A stretch of 43,014 nt of DNA from Methanosarcinales archaeon (lineage in GTDB: Archaea; Halobacteriota; Methanosarcinia; Methanosarcinales; EX4572-44). Location of the stretch: positions 1-43,014 of the forward strand of contig RXIJ01000033.1 in NCBI GenBank assembly GCA_004212095.1, given 5' to 3'. This document shows positions 32,113 to 41,010 of this stretch, in pieces. The position numbers and the translations under genes are program-made. The notes beneath the pieces were generated by a model. It did no database searches. It had not been told where the DNA came from and saw only the letters and a program-made list of their open reading frames with translations. Each line of letters opens with the position of its first letter. The first letter of the stretch is position 1.

Positions 32113-32603
32113 AGCGTAAAATTGACCCAGTCATTCTTTTTTGAGTGCTAACGCCTGGGTTTGGGGTGCGTTTTTTGAGTGCTATCAGAGGGCTTAAGCG
32201 GGAATACGAGGAAAAAACAGATATAAAACTCAGGTATAAGCAGTTTCTACGACCGGTTTACACCTGAAATGGTGAATTTTCTTAGGAGATGCGTGCTTCA
32301 TGCTTTTGAGCGACAAATTAAAGTATTTTGAAGATTTGTGTCATTCTTTTCACCCACCCCAAACAAGAAAATCTTCCCCTCAGTTGGATTTACCCGGGAT
32401 TTTAGCCGTTTAATATTTTCACATCCGCATTTGATTTTTTCCTCGGTTGCAAGTAATTAAAGGAACTGAAAACCACGGACCAAGTCAAATCGGATGGCAG
32501 GAGCCTATGGGGAAGTTGGGAGTGCACTTTAGTTATATCAGTCAGAAAGCCAAAAGTAACTGCATGAATCGCTGCAGCTTCCATTGGACAGGTACGCGGT
32601 CAT
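32113..32603 (+). mobile_element. Decayed insertion with IS4-type transposase N-terminal relic
   Basis: Boundaries match the short element at 9862-9922. From 32179, joined frames give SAIRGLKREYEEKTDIKLRY then FYDRFTPEMVNFLRRCVLHA and FERQIK, the N-terminal domain of archaeal IS4-type transposases, broken by frameshifts near 32,240 and 32,330. The catalytic part is not recognisable. The rest of the region 31911-32658 shows no gene. Confidence 0.55.
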
Positions 32604-32712
32604 CAGAGTGTGTTTGACGCTATAGCATCAAAGGAGCGTGAAAGCACAACCTTAAAGTATGACAGCGAAACTTCCATACGAGAACCATAAAATTTTTCAC
32701 AGCAAAATAGCC

Positions 32713-34263
32713 ATGATCGACCCGTCCAAACTACCAGAACACCCAGGATGTTACCTTTTCAAAGATGCTACCGGTGAGATTATCTATGTCGGAAAAGCTA
32801 AGAATCTGAGAAAAAGGGTTAAGAGCTACTTTCAGAAGAACGATCTCGACCCAAAGACCATGGCGATGGTTAAGAGGATTGATTTTGTTGATTTTATCGT
32901 GACTGACAATGAGGTTGAGGCATTGATCCTTGAGAACAACCTCATAAAGAAAAACAAACCAAAATATAACATCGACTTGAAGGATTCAAAGCGGTATGCG
33001 TACATCGAACTAACAGACGAGAAGTTTCCACGGCTTCTCGTTGCAAGAAGAAGAGTTGGCACTGGCAAGTTCTTCGGACCATTCGTCTCAGCTGCCGCAC
33101 GCGATTATATCTTATCTTCCCTGAAGAAGACATTTCAGGTTAGAACATGCAAAAGGATGCCGAAGAAGCCGTGTTTGAGGCACCAGATTGACTTGTGTCA
33201 AGCGCCATGTATAGGAAAGATTGATAGCACCGAGTATTCTGACAGGATGAAAGTAATCGAGTCAATCCTCAAAGGCAAAACAGATGAACTCATTAAATCC
33301 AAAAAAAACGAGATTCTGGAAGCATCGGCAGAGTTAGACTTTGAGCGTGCTCTCAAATTGCGTAACCAGATCGAAGCGATCGAATGGCTGAAAGAAAAAC
33401 AGAACGTGCAGCTCAATAAAAAATACGATGAAGATATAATCAATTACATCGTAAGAAATAGTAGGGTTTATCTTATCCTGTTTAACATCTACAAGGGCAT
33501 CCTTGAAAATAAACAGGAGTTTGAATTCGATTGCAGCGATAAGTTCCTTGAAGAGTTCCTGGTCCAGTATTATTCAGGAAATACAATACCTGCCGAGATA
33601 ATACTCCCTCGCGAGATTAATGGTTCGCTGATTTCATTTCTCAGAGTCAAAAGAGGGGATAAAGTAGCTGTAAAGGTTCCAAAGATCGGAGACAAGAAGC
33701 AACTACTGTATCTCGTCCGGAAGAACATCGAAGCATCATTTTTTTCTGATATCGAGAAACTTGATGACCTTAAAGATAAACTTCACCTGACGAAGCCTCC
33801 GATTGTAATCGAGTGCTTTGACATATCGCACATCTCAGGAACGTCTACCGTGGGGTCCATGGTGCAATTTAGGAATGCATTGCCTGATAAAAGCAATTAC
33901 AGGCGGTTTAAGATCAGGACAGTTGAAGGCATAGACGACACGAGAGCGATTGGTGAAATTGTCAGGAGGCGATACGCAAGGCTTCTCAACGACGGCTTGG
34001 ATCTTCCTGACCTGATTGTAATCGATGGCGGCATAGGACAGTTGAATTCCGGAGCAAGAGAGCTTAAAAAACTTGGTCTTGAAATTCCCATCATATCCAT
34101 TGCAAAGAGGCTTGAAGAAGTGTACCTGCTGGAACTCGCGTTTCCGCTGAAACTTCCCAAGAAAAGCAAAGCACTGAAACTGATACAGCAGATAAGGGAT
34201 GAAGCACACAGGTTTGCAATCAGTTATAGCAGGTTGCTACACAAAAAGGAATTATTAAAATGA
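32713..34263 (+). CDS. uvrC: Excinuclease ABC subunit UvrC
   Basis: Makes the incisions on both sides of a lesion in nucleotide excision repair. Seen: GIY-YIG domain (LPEHPGCYLFKDATGEIIYV, GKAKNLRKRVKSYF), the Cys-rich segment CKRMPKKPCLRHQIDLCQAP C, UVR motif (ELDFERALKLRNQIEAI), and the RNase H-like nuclease (ECFDISHISGTSTVGSMVQF, VIDGGIGQLNSGARELKKLG). It lacks the C-terminal helix-hairpin-helix pair; short forms like this (about 516 residues) are common in Methanosarcina-type archaea. ATG 32713 fits the family start; ATG 32659 is an alternative. Overlaps uvrB by 4 bp. Confidence 0.95.
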   Translation: MIDPSKLPEHPGCYLFKDATGEIIYVGKAKNLRKRVKSYFQKNDLDPKTMAMVKRIDFVDFIVTDNEVEALILENNLIKKNKPKYNIDLKDSKRYAYIELTDEKFPRLLVARRRVGTGKFFGPFVSAAARDYILSSLKKTFQVRTCKRMPKKPCLRHQIDLCQAPCIGKIDSTEYSDRMKVIESILKGKTDELIKSKKNEILEASAELDFERALKLRNQIEAIEWLKEKQNVQLNKKYDEDIINYIVRNSRVYLILFNIYKGILENKQEFEFDCSDKFLEEFLVQYYSGNTIPAEIILPREINGSLISFLRVKRGDKVAVKVPKIGDKKQLLYLVRKNIEASFFSDIEKLDDLKDKLHLTKPPIVIECFDISHISGTSTVGSMVQFRNALPDKSNYRRFKIRTVEGIDDTRAIGEIVRRRYARLLNDGLDLPDLIVIDGGIGQLNSGARELKKLGLEIPIISIAKRLEEVYLLELAFPLKLPKKSKALKLIQQIRDEAHRFAISYSRLLHKKELLK

Positions 34264-36191
34264 AATTTAAACTTAAATCGGATTTCAAGCCAGAGGGTTC
34301 GCAGCCAGAAGCAATACGAAAGTTGGTTGCAGGCATAAGAAAGAATTATAACTACCAGACTCTTCTCGGTGTCACAGGCTCAGGAAAGACGTTTACCATA
34401 GCAAACGTCATAAATGAGATCCGGAAACCTACACTGGTTCTCGCCCACAACAAAACCCTTGCAGCCCAGTTGTACAATGAGTTCAAAGAGTTCTTTCCAT
34501 GGAACCGGGTTGAGTACTTCGTGTCCTACTATGACTTCTACCAGCCGGAATCATACATACCACAGAAAGACCAGTACATCGAAAAAGATGCCCAGATAAA
34601 CTCCAAGATCGAGCAGATGAGGCTTGCCGCAACCGCATCATTGTCTTCAAGAAAGGATGTAATAATCGTTGCATCAGTTTCATGTATTTACGGTATCGGA
34701 AACCCCGAAAACTTCAAAAAAATGGGGTTTGAACTAACGATCGGACAAAAAATACCAAGAAACGAATTCTTGAAGAAACTTGTAGCGATACAGTTCGAAA
34801 GAAACGATACCGAACTTATGCCAGGGCGTTTCAGGGTAAGGGGCGATACAATCGATTTTATCCCGGGATACTTCAACAATATCATACGTGTGGAGATGTT
34901 CGGGGATGAAATCGAGACAATTGCCGAGATTAACAAAAATACGGGTAATGTCATAGAAAAAATCAAATATTTCTTTATTTATCCTGCAAGACACTTTGTA
35001 ATCCCTGAAAACCGGATCAAAGAAGCGATCGAATCGATGAAATCGGAACTTGAGAGAGATCTGCCGAAATTGGGAATGATTGAAGCCCACCGACTGAGAG
35101 AGAGAACCCTGTATGACATCGAAATGATCGAAGAAACAGGTTTTTGCAAGGGGATTGAGAATTACTCACTCCATTTCGACGGGAGAAAAAGAGGAGAAAA
35201 ACCCTATTCTCTCCTTGACTACTTCGGGGACGATTTTCTGATCATAATAGATGAAAGCCACCAGACAATCCCACAACTACACGGGATGTACAATGGAGAC
35301 TATTCCAGAAAGAAGAATCTGGTTGACTACGGTTTCAGGCTCCAGACAGCACTTGACAACCGTCCCCTGAAATTTAATGAGTTTGAAAAGTACATGAAAC
35401 AAAACAGGGTGATTTTCACATCAGCAACGCCGGGAAAGTACGAACGACACGAGTCAAGGCAGGTGGTTGAGCAGATTATAAGACCCACAGGTCTCGTTGA
35501 TCCGGTGGTCTTTGTACGACCAATAAAAGGTCAGATCGATGACCTGAAAAAAGAGATTGGTGTTACGATAAAACGCGGCGACCGGGTGCTTGTTACAACG
35601 ATTACAAAGAGGCTTGCCGAAGAATTAACAGAATACCTGGCAGAACAGGGGATAAAAACAAGATACCTTCATTCCGACATCAACACACTCGAACGAACCG
35701 AAATAATAAGAGAACTCCGGCTGGGAAAGTTTGACGTTCTTGTCGGGATAAATCTCCTGAGAGAAGGGCTCGACATACCGGAAGTCGGGTTCATCGGGAT
35801 ACTTGATGCTGACAAGGAAGGGTTCCTGCGGGACACCAAAAGCCTGATACAAACCATAGGAAGGGCTGCACGAAACGTGAACTCAAAAGTAGTGCTGTAC
35901 GCAGATAAAGAGACCGATTCCATAAAACAAGCTGTAAAAGAAACAGAACGGCGGAGAAAGCTTCAGACAACATATAACAAGGAGCATGGCATCACTCCTG
36001 AAACGATCGTAAAGGCAATCAAGGAAAAGGAGATCGAAGTAAAGGACACAAAACACATACCAAAAAAGGATATTCCAAACCTAATTATAGAAATTGATGC
36101 AGAGATGAGGCAAGCTGCTGACAAACTCGACTTTGAAAAGGCAATTGTACTTAGAGAGAAGATTACCGAACTCAAGAAAAGAATCGGGTGA
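34260..36191 (+). CDS. uvrB: Excinuclease ABC subunit UvrB
   Basis: Damage-verifying helicase of nucleotide excision repair, 643 residues. Seen: Walker A GVTGSGKT (37-44), beta-hairpin region (EYFVSYYDFYQPESYIPQKD), IIIDESHQTIPQLHGMYNGD (Walker B/DEAD region), TSATPGKYE, helicase motifs GLDIPEVGFIGILDADKEGF and QTIGRAARN, and the C-terminal UVR motif (KLDFEKAIVLREKITELKK) that contacts UvrC. ATGA overlap with uvrC. No uvrA is in the window. Confidence 0.97.
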   Translation: MKFKLKSDFKPEGSQPEAIRKLVAGIRKNYNYQTLLGVTGSGKTFTIANVINEIRKPTLVLAHNKTLAAQLYNEFKEFFPWNRVEYFVSYYDFYQPESYIPQKDQYIEKDAQINSKIEQMRLAATASLSSRKDVIIVASVSCIYGIGNPENFKKMGFELTIGQKIPRNEFLKKLVAIQFERNDTELMPGRFRVRGDTIDFIPGYFNNIIRVEMFGDEIETIAEINKNTGNVIEKIKYFFIYPARHFVIPENRIKEAIESMKSELERDLPKLGMIEAHRLRERTLYDIEMIEETGFCKGIENYSLHFDGRKRGEKPYSLLDYFGDDFLIIIDESHQTIPQLHGMYNGDYSRKKNLVDYGFRLQTALDNRPLKFNEFEKYMKQNRVIFTSATPGKYERHESRQVVEQIIRPTGLVDPVVFVRPIKGQIDDLKKEIGVTIKRGDRVLVTTITKRLAEELTEYLAEQGIKTRYLHSDINTLERTEIIRELRLGKFDVLVGINLLREGLDIPEVGFIGILDADKEGFLRDTKSLIQTIGRAARNVNSKVVLYADKETDSIKQAVKETERRRKLQTTYNKEHGITPETIVKAIKEKEIEVKDTKHIPKKDIPNLIIEIDAEMRQAADKLDFEKAIVLREKITELKKRIG

Positions 36192-36216
36192 GATATTAGG
36201 GGCTTGACCTGATACT

Positions 36217-36636
36217 TCAAGCAGCCTCTGCAAACGTCAATAAATAACCATTGCAATCCTCGATGTAAAACTCCTGCATCCCATAAAAAGTGGTATGTAA
36301 CTCCTTTATGATCGTAACGCTATCTTTCACTCTTGCATACAACTCTGAAACACCATCAAGTTCCATATACAATGTAAAAGTGCCACCAATCTCTTTGTCT
36401 TTCAGCGCAGGGATCGCATCAGTCAAACTTCTCTTCGCCTGAAACATTATTTCCACATCCCCAAACTTCACCATCGCATAATCCAGCAGCCGATCCTTCC
36501 GATAAGAAGTTAAAACCTCTTGAATTTCTTCTATAACTCCCATAACAAATTCAAATCCCAAAACTTCTTGGTAAAACTCTACGGTACTGTTCACGTCCTC
36601 GACCATCAAATTCGGAGCGAGTTTATTAATTGCCAT
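36217..36636 (-). CDS. VOC-family (glyoxalase/bleomycin-resistance) protein
   Basis: Vicinal oxygen chelate fold: MAINKLAPNLMVEDVNSTVE, FYQEVLGFEFVM, MVKFGDVEIMFQAKR, FTLYMELDGVSELYARVKD, MQEFYIEDCNGYLLTFAEA. Two beta-alpha-beta-beta-beta modules, with E in FYIEDCNGY as a possible metal ligand. About 139 residues. ATG 36636 fits the family start; 36654 is an alternative. Substrate unknown. Convergent with uvrB. Confidence 0.85.
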   Translation of the reverse strand: MAINKLAPNLMVEDVNSTVEFYQEVLGFEFVMGVIEEIQEVLTSYRKDRLLDYAMVKFGDVEIMFQAKRSLTDAIPALKDKEIGGTFTLYMELDGVSELYARVKDSVTIIKELHTTFYGMQEFYIEDCNGYLLTFAEAA

Positions 36637-36696
36637 GGTCTTATGTCCAGCCATTCATCGCTTATAAGAGTTACCTTTTCTATGAACTGTCAACTT

Positions 36697-36936
36697 GGGG
36701 CTGTCAAATTACCACGTGAATTTCGTGTTTTTGATTTGACGAGTCTTTCATTATCTGTTGATGTTTCTTTGGTTTTATCCTAAGAAAATGTCTTGTTAAG
36801 GAGTTTGTGTTAAAAAAAGAGGATTTTAGACCTGGTTTTATCCTGAGAACGTGTCTTGTCAAGAAAAAAGAATCCCAACCAGTGTCAAGCAAGAAGTCTG
36901 ATCCGGCACCCCAACACCACGTAACGTGACAGCCCC
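36697..36936. mobile_element. MITE-like element, GGGGCTGTCA ends (copy 1)
   Basis: GGGGCTGTCA at 36697 and TGACAGCCCC at 36927 are perfect 10-bp inverted ends; about 16 of 21 terminal bases match overall. The 240-bp interior has no coding gene but holds a 30-bp direct repeat (36771-36800 and 36834-36863, about five differences). No clear target duplication seen. The rest of the gap to 37170 shows no gene. Confidence 0.55.
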
Positions 36937-37170
36937 TTGATTGCAGCTTTGCACCTAAAGTGTTAATTCAATCCGACTTTAGGGTCAAGTATCATTATGT
37001 TGTCTTATCGGGTTCTGTTGTATTTACCTGCTCCTATCGCCACCCCCTCTCTGTCCATACTTACACCAACAAGCAATCCCACCAGTCATAGATGCCTCTG
37101 ACTGTGTGACAAGCTATTTGATGGAGGGTTGGTAACTGCAAATGATGGATGTTTTGTGCATCTTTTGATG

Positions 37171-37620
37171 TCAACTTTCGTTACTTTTAATATATTCAAT
37201 AATTTCTGCAATATCAGATTTACTAAGAAAAAATTTCTGTAGATGCGTACTTATTAATATAAATACAATACAAATAACCATCAAACTAAGTGAAATAAAC
37301 GAAAACACACACCCAACACTTAAAAATATATTGTTATGTGATATGATAAAAAGTAAACTAAGAATAGCAGAAGTGATTAAAAGCAAAGCACAAAAAGTAA
37401 AAATACCTATAGTTAGTTTGTTTGTGATTTTTGCAATTACTATGTATTTGAAATCTAATAATAACTTGAGTGCGGGAACTATCTCTTTTTTTAGTATAAT
37501 AAGAGATTTGGCTTGGGGAAGTCCAATCATTGCTATTAGAATAACAAAACCCAACGTAGCCAAATCTATCAAAGTTTGTGCTACAATGAGAGTATGACTT
37601 GGGTCATCTGTGATATTCAT
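37171..37620 (-). CDS. Uncharacterised three-TM membrane protein, coupled to PLD-like gene
   Basis: A 149-residue protein with hydrophobic segments at about 20-34 (LATLGFVILIAMIGL), 69-94 (GIFTFCALLLITSAILSLLF) and 98-124 (FLSVGCVFSFISLSLMVICI), and a soluble C-terminal tail (THLQKFFLSKSDIAEIIEYI). No family recognised. Start overlaps the stop of the upstream gene by 4 bp (ATGA), so both are made from one message. Strongly AT-rich compared with flanking housekeeping genes, consistent with acquired DNA. Possible membrane effector of a two-part system; inference only. Confidence 0.65.
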   Translation of the reverse strand: MNITDDPSHTLIVAQTLIDLATLGFVILIAMIGLPQAKSLIILKKEIVPALKLLLDFKYIVIAKITNKLTIGIFTFCALLLITSAILSLLFIISHNNIFLSVGCVFSFISLSLMVICIVFILISTHLQKFFLSKSDIAEIIEYIKSNES

Positions 37621-38069
37621 AAGTCAATGCTTTTTTCAGAATCCCACCAACTATAGAATTTCTTTTTTAATATTTCCGTCACAATTTGAGGAACATCGAA
37701 TTGGAATAAATTTTCTTTACCAATTATCCCAATTTTATGTGATTTTTCAAGTCGAATATGTTTATCATCGATTATAAGCCAATGCATAGCTTTTTCACAA
37801 GGTTTAATTTGAATTTTATTATCGTGACGTGCGATATCAAAAAGCCATTTCACATCCTTTTTTCTTGATTCTATATCATTTGTTATGATAATTTTGGCAC
37901 TTTTAACTTTTTTTAATGCGTCTTCCATTACATTTTTAACATCATCATCGTTATAAAATTCTGAATTTAATTCCGTTGACATTAAAATGCTTTTTTTAGC
38001 TTTGCCAAATAACTCTATTATTTTCTTTTTTGTATCATCTGATTTGATCGTTTCTTCCATATTATTCAC
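37617..38069 (-). CDS. Stand-alone phospholipase-D/TrmB-effector-like domain protein
   Basis: A 150-residue soluble protein. KAKKSILMSTELNSEFYNDD (strand-helix), SAKIIITNDIESRKKDVKWL, and AMHWLIIDDKHIRLEKS resemble one half of a PLD fold; H96-x4-D101-D102 sits where HKD enzymes have HxKxxxxD, with Lys replaced by Leu, so catalysis is unlikely. The same pattern (HFMIIDSEKVVLRV) is seen in the effector domain of the TrmB gene at 31062-31910. It has no DNA-binding domain. Coupled to the 3-TM gene. Probably a ligand- or nucleotide-sensing partner; not a known system to me. Confidence 0.65.
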   Translation of the reverse strand: MNNMEETIKSDDTKKKIIELFGKAKKSILMSTELNSEFYNDDDVKNVMEDALKKVKSAKIIITNDIESRKKDVKWLFDIARHDNKIQIKPCEKAMHWLIIDDKHIRLEKSHKIGIIGKENLFQFDVPQIVTEILKKKFYSWWDSEKSIDL

Positions 38070-38140
38070 TTACCAATCAATTCAACAATCGAACTATCTA
38101 TATGCGTATTAATTCATACTTAACATTATCTCTATATTAC

Positions 38141-38273
38141 GGGTCTGTCAACTTGTTAGGGGTTATGCCAAAACTTTGATTTTTACAGACATTCATACCC
38201 GAAGCCGTAGAAGCGAGACTCGAATTAACAACGGTGTCAAAACAACGCCAGCATCCAATAACTTTACAGCCCC
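38141..38273. mobile_element. MITE-like element, GGGGCTGT-type ends (copy 2)
   Basis: GGGTCTGTCAACTTGTTA at the left and, reversed, GGGGCTGTAAAGTTATTG at the right: imperfect inverted ends related to those of the element at 36697-36936. About 133 bp, no gene. Together they flank the PLD-like + 3-TM pair. Confidence 0.5.
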
Positions 38274-38659
38274 TATAATAGTAGTAATGTTTTGAACCAA
38301 AACGGTGGTTTAATCCATTTGCACTTAACAATCATTGCCAACTACTACATAGATTTTATAAAACTTATATTTATCCCCGATAATCATATTTTAAAAACAC
38401 ACCTTCAAAAACGTGCCCAGTTTGTTTAAATGTGATAAAATAGCATTGAATACTATTAAAATCCTCATGCACCCTCATCCGATGCTCCATTTTTCTAAAA
38501 CGGAGTCGGTGACTTTAGACATAAAATCAGTTGGAGACTTTAGGGTCAACTTCACTACTTTAAGGTTAAACTTGACTTTATGCACAAAGCTCTCGATTAC
38601 ACAAAGTTTAAATCTGTTGATAAATGACTCCAACAAAGAGGAGAGGTAACTTTGATACA
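38274..38659. other. AT-rich intergenic region with GACTTTA repeats
   Basis: No gene supported. GACTTTAG or GACTTTA occurs at about 38511, 38536 and 38574; GACTTTAGGGTCAA at 38536-38549 is also found at 36975-36988 just past the first MITE-like element. AGAGGAGAGGTAA near 38637-38648 may be the ribosome binding region of the next gene. Confidence 0.4.
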
Positions 38660-39562
38660 ATGGATATAACAACTGCAATCATTGTATTTTTGATCACCGG
38701 AATTGGTGTTGGGTTTACAAGTGGTATGCTTGGGGTTGGTGGATGCTTTATTATGACTCCTGCCCAGTACTGGATTTATACGACAATGGGCATTTCCAGT
38801 GATCTTGCAATAAAGGTTGCGTTTGGAACGAGTTTATTTGTGGTGCTTCCAACTGCATTGAGCGGTGCCATAGGGCATACAAAAAGGGGTGTTGTGTGCT
38901 GGAAAGCCGGGTTTGTTCTTGGTATAACAGGAGCTGTCGGAGCAGTTATTGGATCAACTATTGCAGCACACCTTCCGGGAGAGGTGCTGGTTGTAGCTTT
39001 TGGTTGTGTAGTTACTGCTACAGTGGTCAGAATGCTGACAGCAAAACCGCCAGAAGTCAAAGATGCGCCAAAAGACCGCCCACTGACCCTGGCAGTATGG
39101 GGTTTTCCTCTTGGCATTCTTTCCGGCATTGTTGGGATAGGTGGCGGTGTGATAGTGATCCCTGTGATGATTCTTGCATTAAATTTCAAGATGCACCATG
39201 CTGTTGGAACATCAACTGCTTTTATGATATTTGCAAGCCTTGGCGGGCTTCTTGGCTACATCTACAATGGTCTGGCTGCTGGTGTCGGGGGTGCATACCA
39301 GATTGGACACCTTGTTGGATACGTAAATCTTGAATCGTGGCTTGCTCTCACTGTGACATCTGTTCCAATGGCCCGGGTTGGTGTCATGACTGCACACAGG
39401 CTGCCGGAAACGCAGCTCAGGTATATCTTCATCGTTGCCATGCTTTATGTGGGTCTTAAAATGATGGGAGTATTCTCATCTTGGACTTCCTATCTAACTC
39501 GATATTGTTGTGTTTCTCCATCCTTAAGATACAACCATACTGAAATTTGGTTACATCTTTGA
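38660..39562 (+). CDS. TauE/SafE-family anion permease with altered C-terminus
   Basis: Sulfite/organosulfonate exporter-type membrane protein with about eight TM segments. Seen: two family repeats, GVGFTSGMLGVGGCFIMTPA and FPLGILSGIVGIGGGVIVIP, and AVGTSTAFMIFASLGGLLGY. Start ATG 38660, with GGAGAGG 13 bases before it. The family normally ends shortly after YVGLKMMGVF; here about 28 unrelated residues follow (SSWTSYLTRYCCVSPSLRYN...). The added tail ends exactly where a truncated GNAT frame opens, so a deletion probably joined the two genes. Substrate not defined. Confidence 0.85.
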   Translation: MDITTAIIVFLITGIGVGFTSGMLGVGGCFIMTPAQYWIYTTMGISSDLAIKVAFGTSLFVVLPTALSGAIGHTKRGVVCWKAGFVLGITGAVGAVIGSTIAAHLPGEVLVVAFGCVVTATVVRMLTAKPPEVKDAPKDRPLTLAVWGFPLGILSGIVGIGGGVIVIPVMILALNFKMHHAVGTSTAFMIFASLGGLLGYIYNGLAAGVGGAYQIGHLVGYVNLESWLALTVTSVPMARVGVMTAHRLPETQLRYIFIVAMLYVGLKMMGVFSSWTSYLTRYCCVSPSLRYNHTEIWLHL

Positions 39563-39990
39563 TGGGGAGTCTCGCTTGACCGGAAGTCGTTTCATGATGT
39601 CTTCGTCCAGAATCTCCGTGATGACACTGTGCTGTACTACATTGCCGAGAGCGATTGGTATGTTGTAGGCTTTGCAAATCTTCATATCCTGCCTCAGCTC
39701 CACCATGCTGGGCTGGTAGGAGAAATCCTGGAGTTGCTTGTGCATGAATCTCTTCGCGGCAGAGGTATCGGCGCTCAACTCGTATCGAGAATTGAACAGG
39801 AGGCAAAGAAGCGAAGGTGTGTCTCTATTGAATTGACGACGAAAAAAAATCTCGTGTCAAGGCACAGCGATTTTACGAGCACATGGGCTTTGCCCGAACA
39901 CAACCACTTATAAACACACTACTTGTAACCAATACTATCATAAGTCAAAAAGCTAAACATTTTTTTCTTTCCATTTTTATAACCTCATAA
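39563..39990 (+). pseudogene. GNAT N-acetyltransferase, truncated and frameshifted
   Basis: Frame opens right after the TauE stop: DRKSFHDVFVQNLRDDTVLY, VVGFANLHILPQLHHAGLVG, EILELLVHESLRGRGIGAQL (acetyl-CoA loop RGRGIG) and IELTT. In the run of eight A at about 39842-39849 the frame shifts; the correct end QRFYEHMGFARTQ is in another frame. The N-terminal strand and helix are missing, replaced by the TauE tail. So the gene is doubly damaged, unless the homopolymer is a sequencing error. Confidence 0.7.
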
Positions 39991-40056
39991 AGTCAACGAC
40001 CCTGGATTCCGCTTCGCTCAAATTCAGGGCATCTTATGGGTGCATGAGGTTTTTTA
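39982..40056 (+). terminator. Long hairpin with T-run
   Basis: ACCTCAT (39982-39988) and ATGAGGT (40044-40050) pair, enclosing CCCTG...CAGGG, and a run of T follows. Lies between convergent genes; consistent with a terminator of the upstream plus-strand unit. Confidence 0.5.
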
Positions 40057-40087
40057 TTCAGTATCTGTTGACGTAAATTTCTGCATC

Positions 40088-41008
40088 TCAGAAAAAACCA
40101 ATTGTTAATACATCATCTTCTATAAGAGTTTCTTGATTTAATAACTTTTGAATATGGGTAATTAACCTTTGTATCATATCAAATTGAATTGGATTGTTTT
40201 CAAGAAATTCAGTATATTCGGTTAGGTTATCCATCCTTCCTTTATAAGTACTATATTTACTTCTTACATTTGAACTAAGTCTTTTAGCTTTACGTAGGAT
40301 AATAACTTCATCAATATCAGTTGGTGCTGTACTTACAGGCGTCATGTCAAGCCATTCACATAACAGGAAATATTTAGCACCTGGCACTGAAGTTTTAACA
40401 TCATGAGCCGTGGCAGAAGCTTCTTGAAACATTGTTTTGTCTAAATTAGTCTTACATTCAGCTGCGATATATGCTAGATAAGAAGTTTGAATATTGTTAT
40501 CTGAAAAATCTTCATAAAAAGAAGTCTTAAAATATACTTTTTTCGTAATTGCAAAATCCTGGTCTTTTGTCCTTAAGTTGAGTAATGGGCCCCCTTCAAG
40601 ATTATCTAATGTTGAATTGAAATATATAGATGAGAATGTGTTTGTAGATCCAACCTCTATATTTAAATCTTGAATCTCAGGAATAATTGCTAGGTGTATC
40701 AGTTCTGGTAGGAACTCTTCAATTATACTATTATCAAGTTTTAGTTGACCTTTTTGCCTATAAAGAAAATCATTCTCACTTTTAAAAATTAATTCCACTT
40801 CAATATATTTTTTGTATTGATTAAACAATTCAACGAGATTTTTTAATACAACTGATGGTTCATTACCACTTTCTTTTACTTCATGAATATCACTTTTCCA
40901 CTTTTTATATTTTTCAAGTGCACTTTCAATTCTTCTTTTATCTTCAGAAGGCAATTTATTATTCTTGAGAGTTGCCTTTAATTTTTCATAATGAGGTGTC
41001 TTACTCAT
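40088..41008 (-). CDS. Type II restriction endonuclease (Bpu10I-like)
   Basis: A 306-residue protein 2 bp downstream of a DNA methyltransferase gene on the same strand, the arrangement of a restriction-modification pair. Helical N-terminus (SEDKRRIESALEKYKKWKSD). Likely PD-(D/E)xK site: D149 or D151 (RTKDQDFAITKK), then E184-C-K186 in YIAAECKTNLDKTMFQEA, a form seen in Bpu10I-like enzymes. GAKYFLLCEWLDMTPVSTAP and DEVIILRKAKRLSSNVRS also fit that family. Recognition sequence unknown. AT-rich, flanked by IS relics, so probably acquired. Confidence 0.72.
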   Translation of the reverse strand: MSKTPHYEKLKATLKNNKLPSEDKRRIESALEKYKKWKSDIHEVKESGNEPSVVLKNLVELFNQYKKYIEVELIFKSENDFLYRQKGQLKLDNSIIEEFLPELIHLAIIPEIQDLNIEVGSTNTFSSIYFNSTLDNLEGGPLLNLRTKDQDFAITKKVYFKTSFYEDFSDNNIQTSYLAYIAAECKTNLDKTMFQEASATAHDVKTSVPGAKYFLLCEWLDMTPVSTAPTDIDEVIILRKAKRLSSNVRSKYSTYKGRMDNLTEYTEFLENNPIQFDMIQRLITHIQKLLNQETLIEDDVLTIGFF

Positions 41009-41010
41009 TT

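Noticed and set aside
36704-36892. 62-aa minus-strand frame with two LTRH(V/F)LRIKP repeats
   Set aside because: The repeat is explained by a 30-bp direct DNA repeat inside the MITE-like element; no ribosome binding site.
37617-38069. Active phospholipase D / HKD nuclease
   Set aside because: The HKD Lys is replaced by Leu and only one half-site is present, so catalysis is unlikely; kept as PLD-like fold only.
38137-38331. 64-aa minus-strand frame
   Set aside because: Covers the second MITE-like element; no recognisable domain.
38413-38649. 78-aa plus-strand frame
   Set aside because: Runs through short GACTTTA repeats in AT-rich DNA and overlaps the ribosome binding region of the TauE gene; composition not protein-like.
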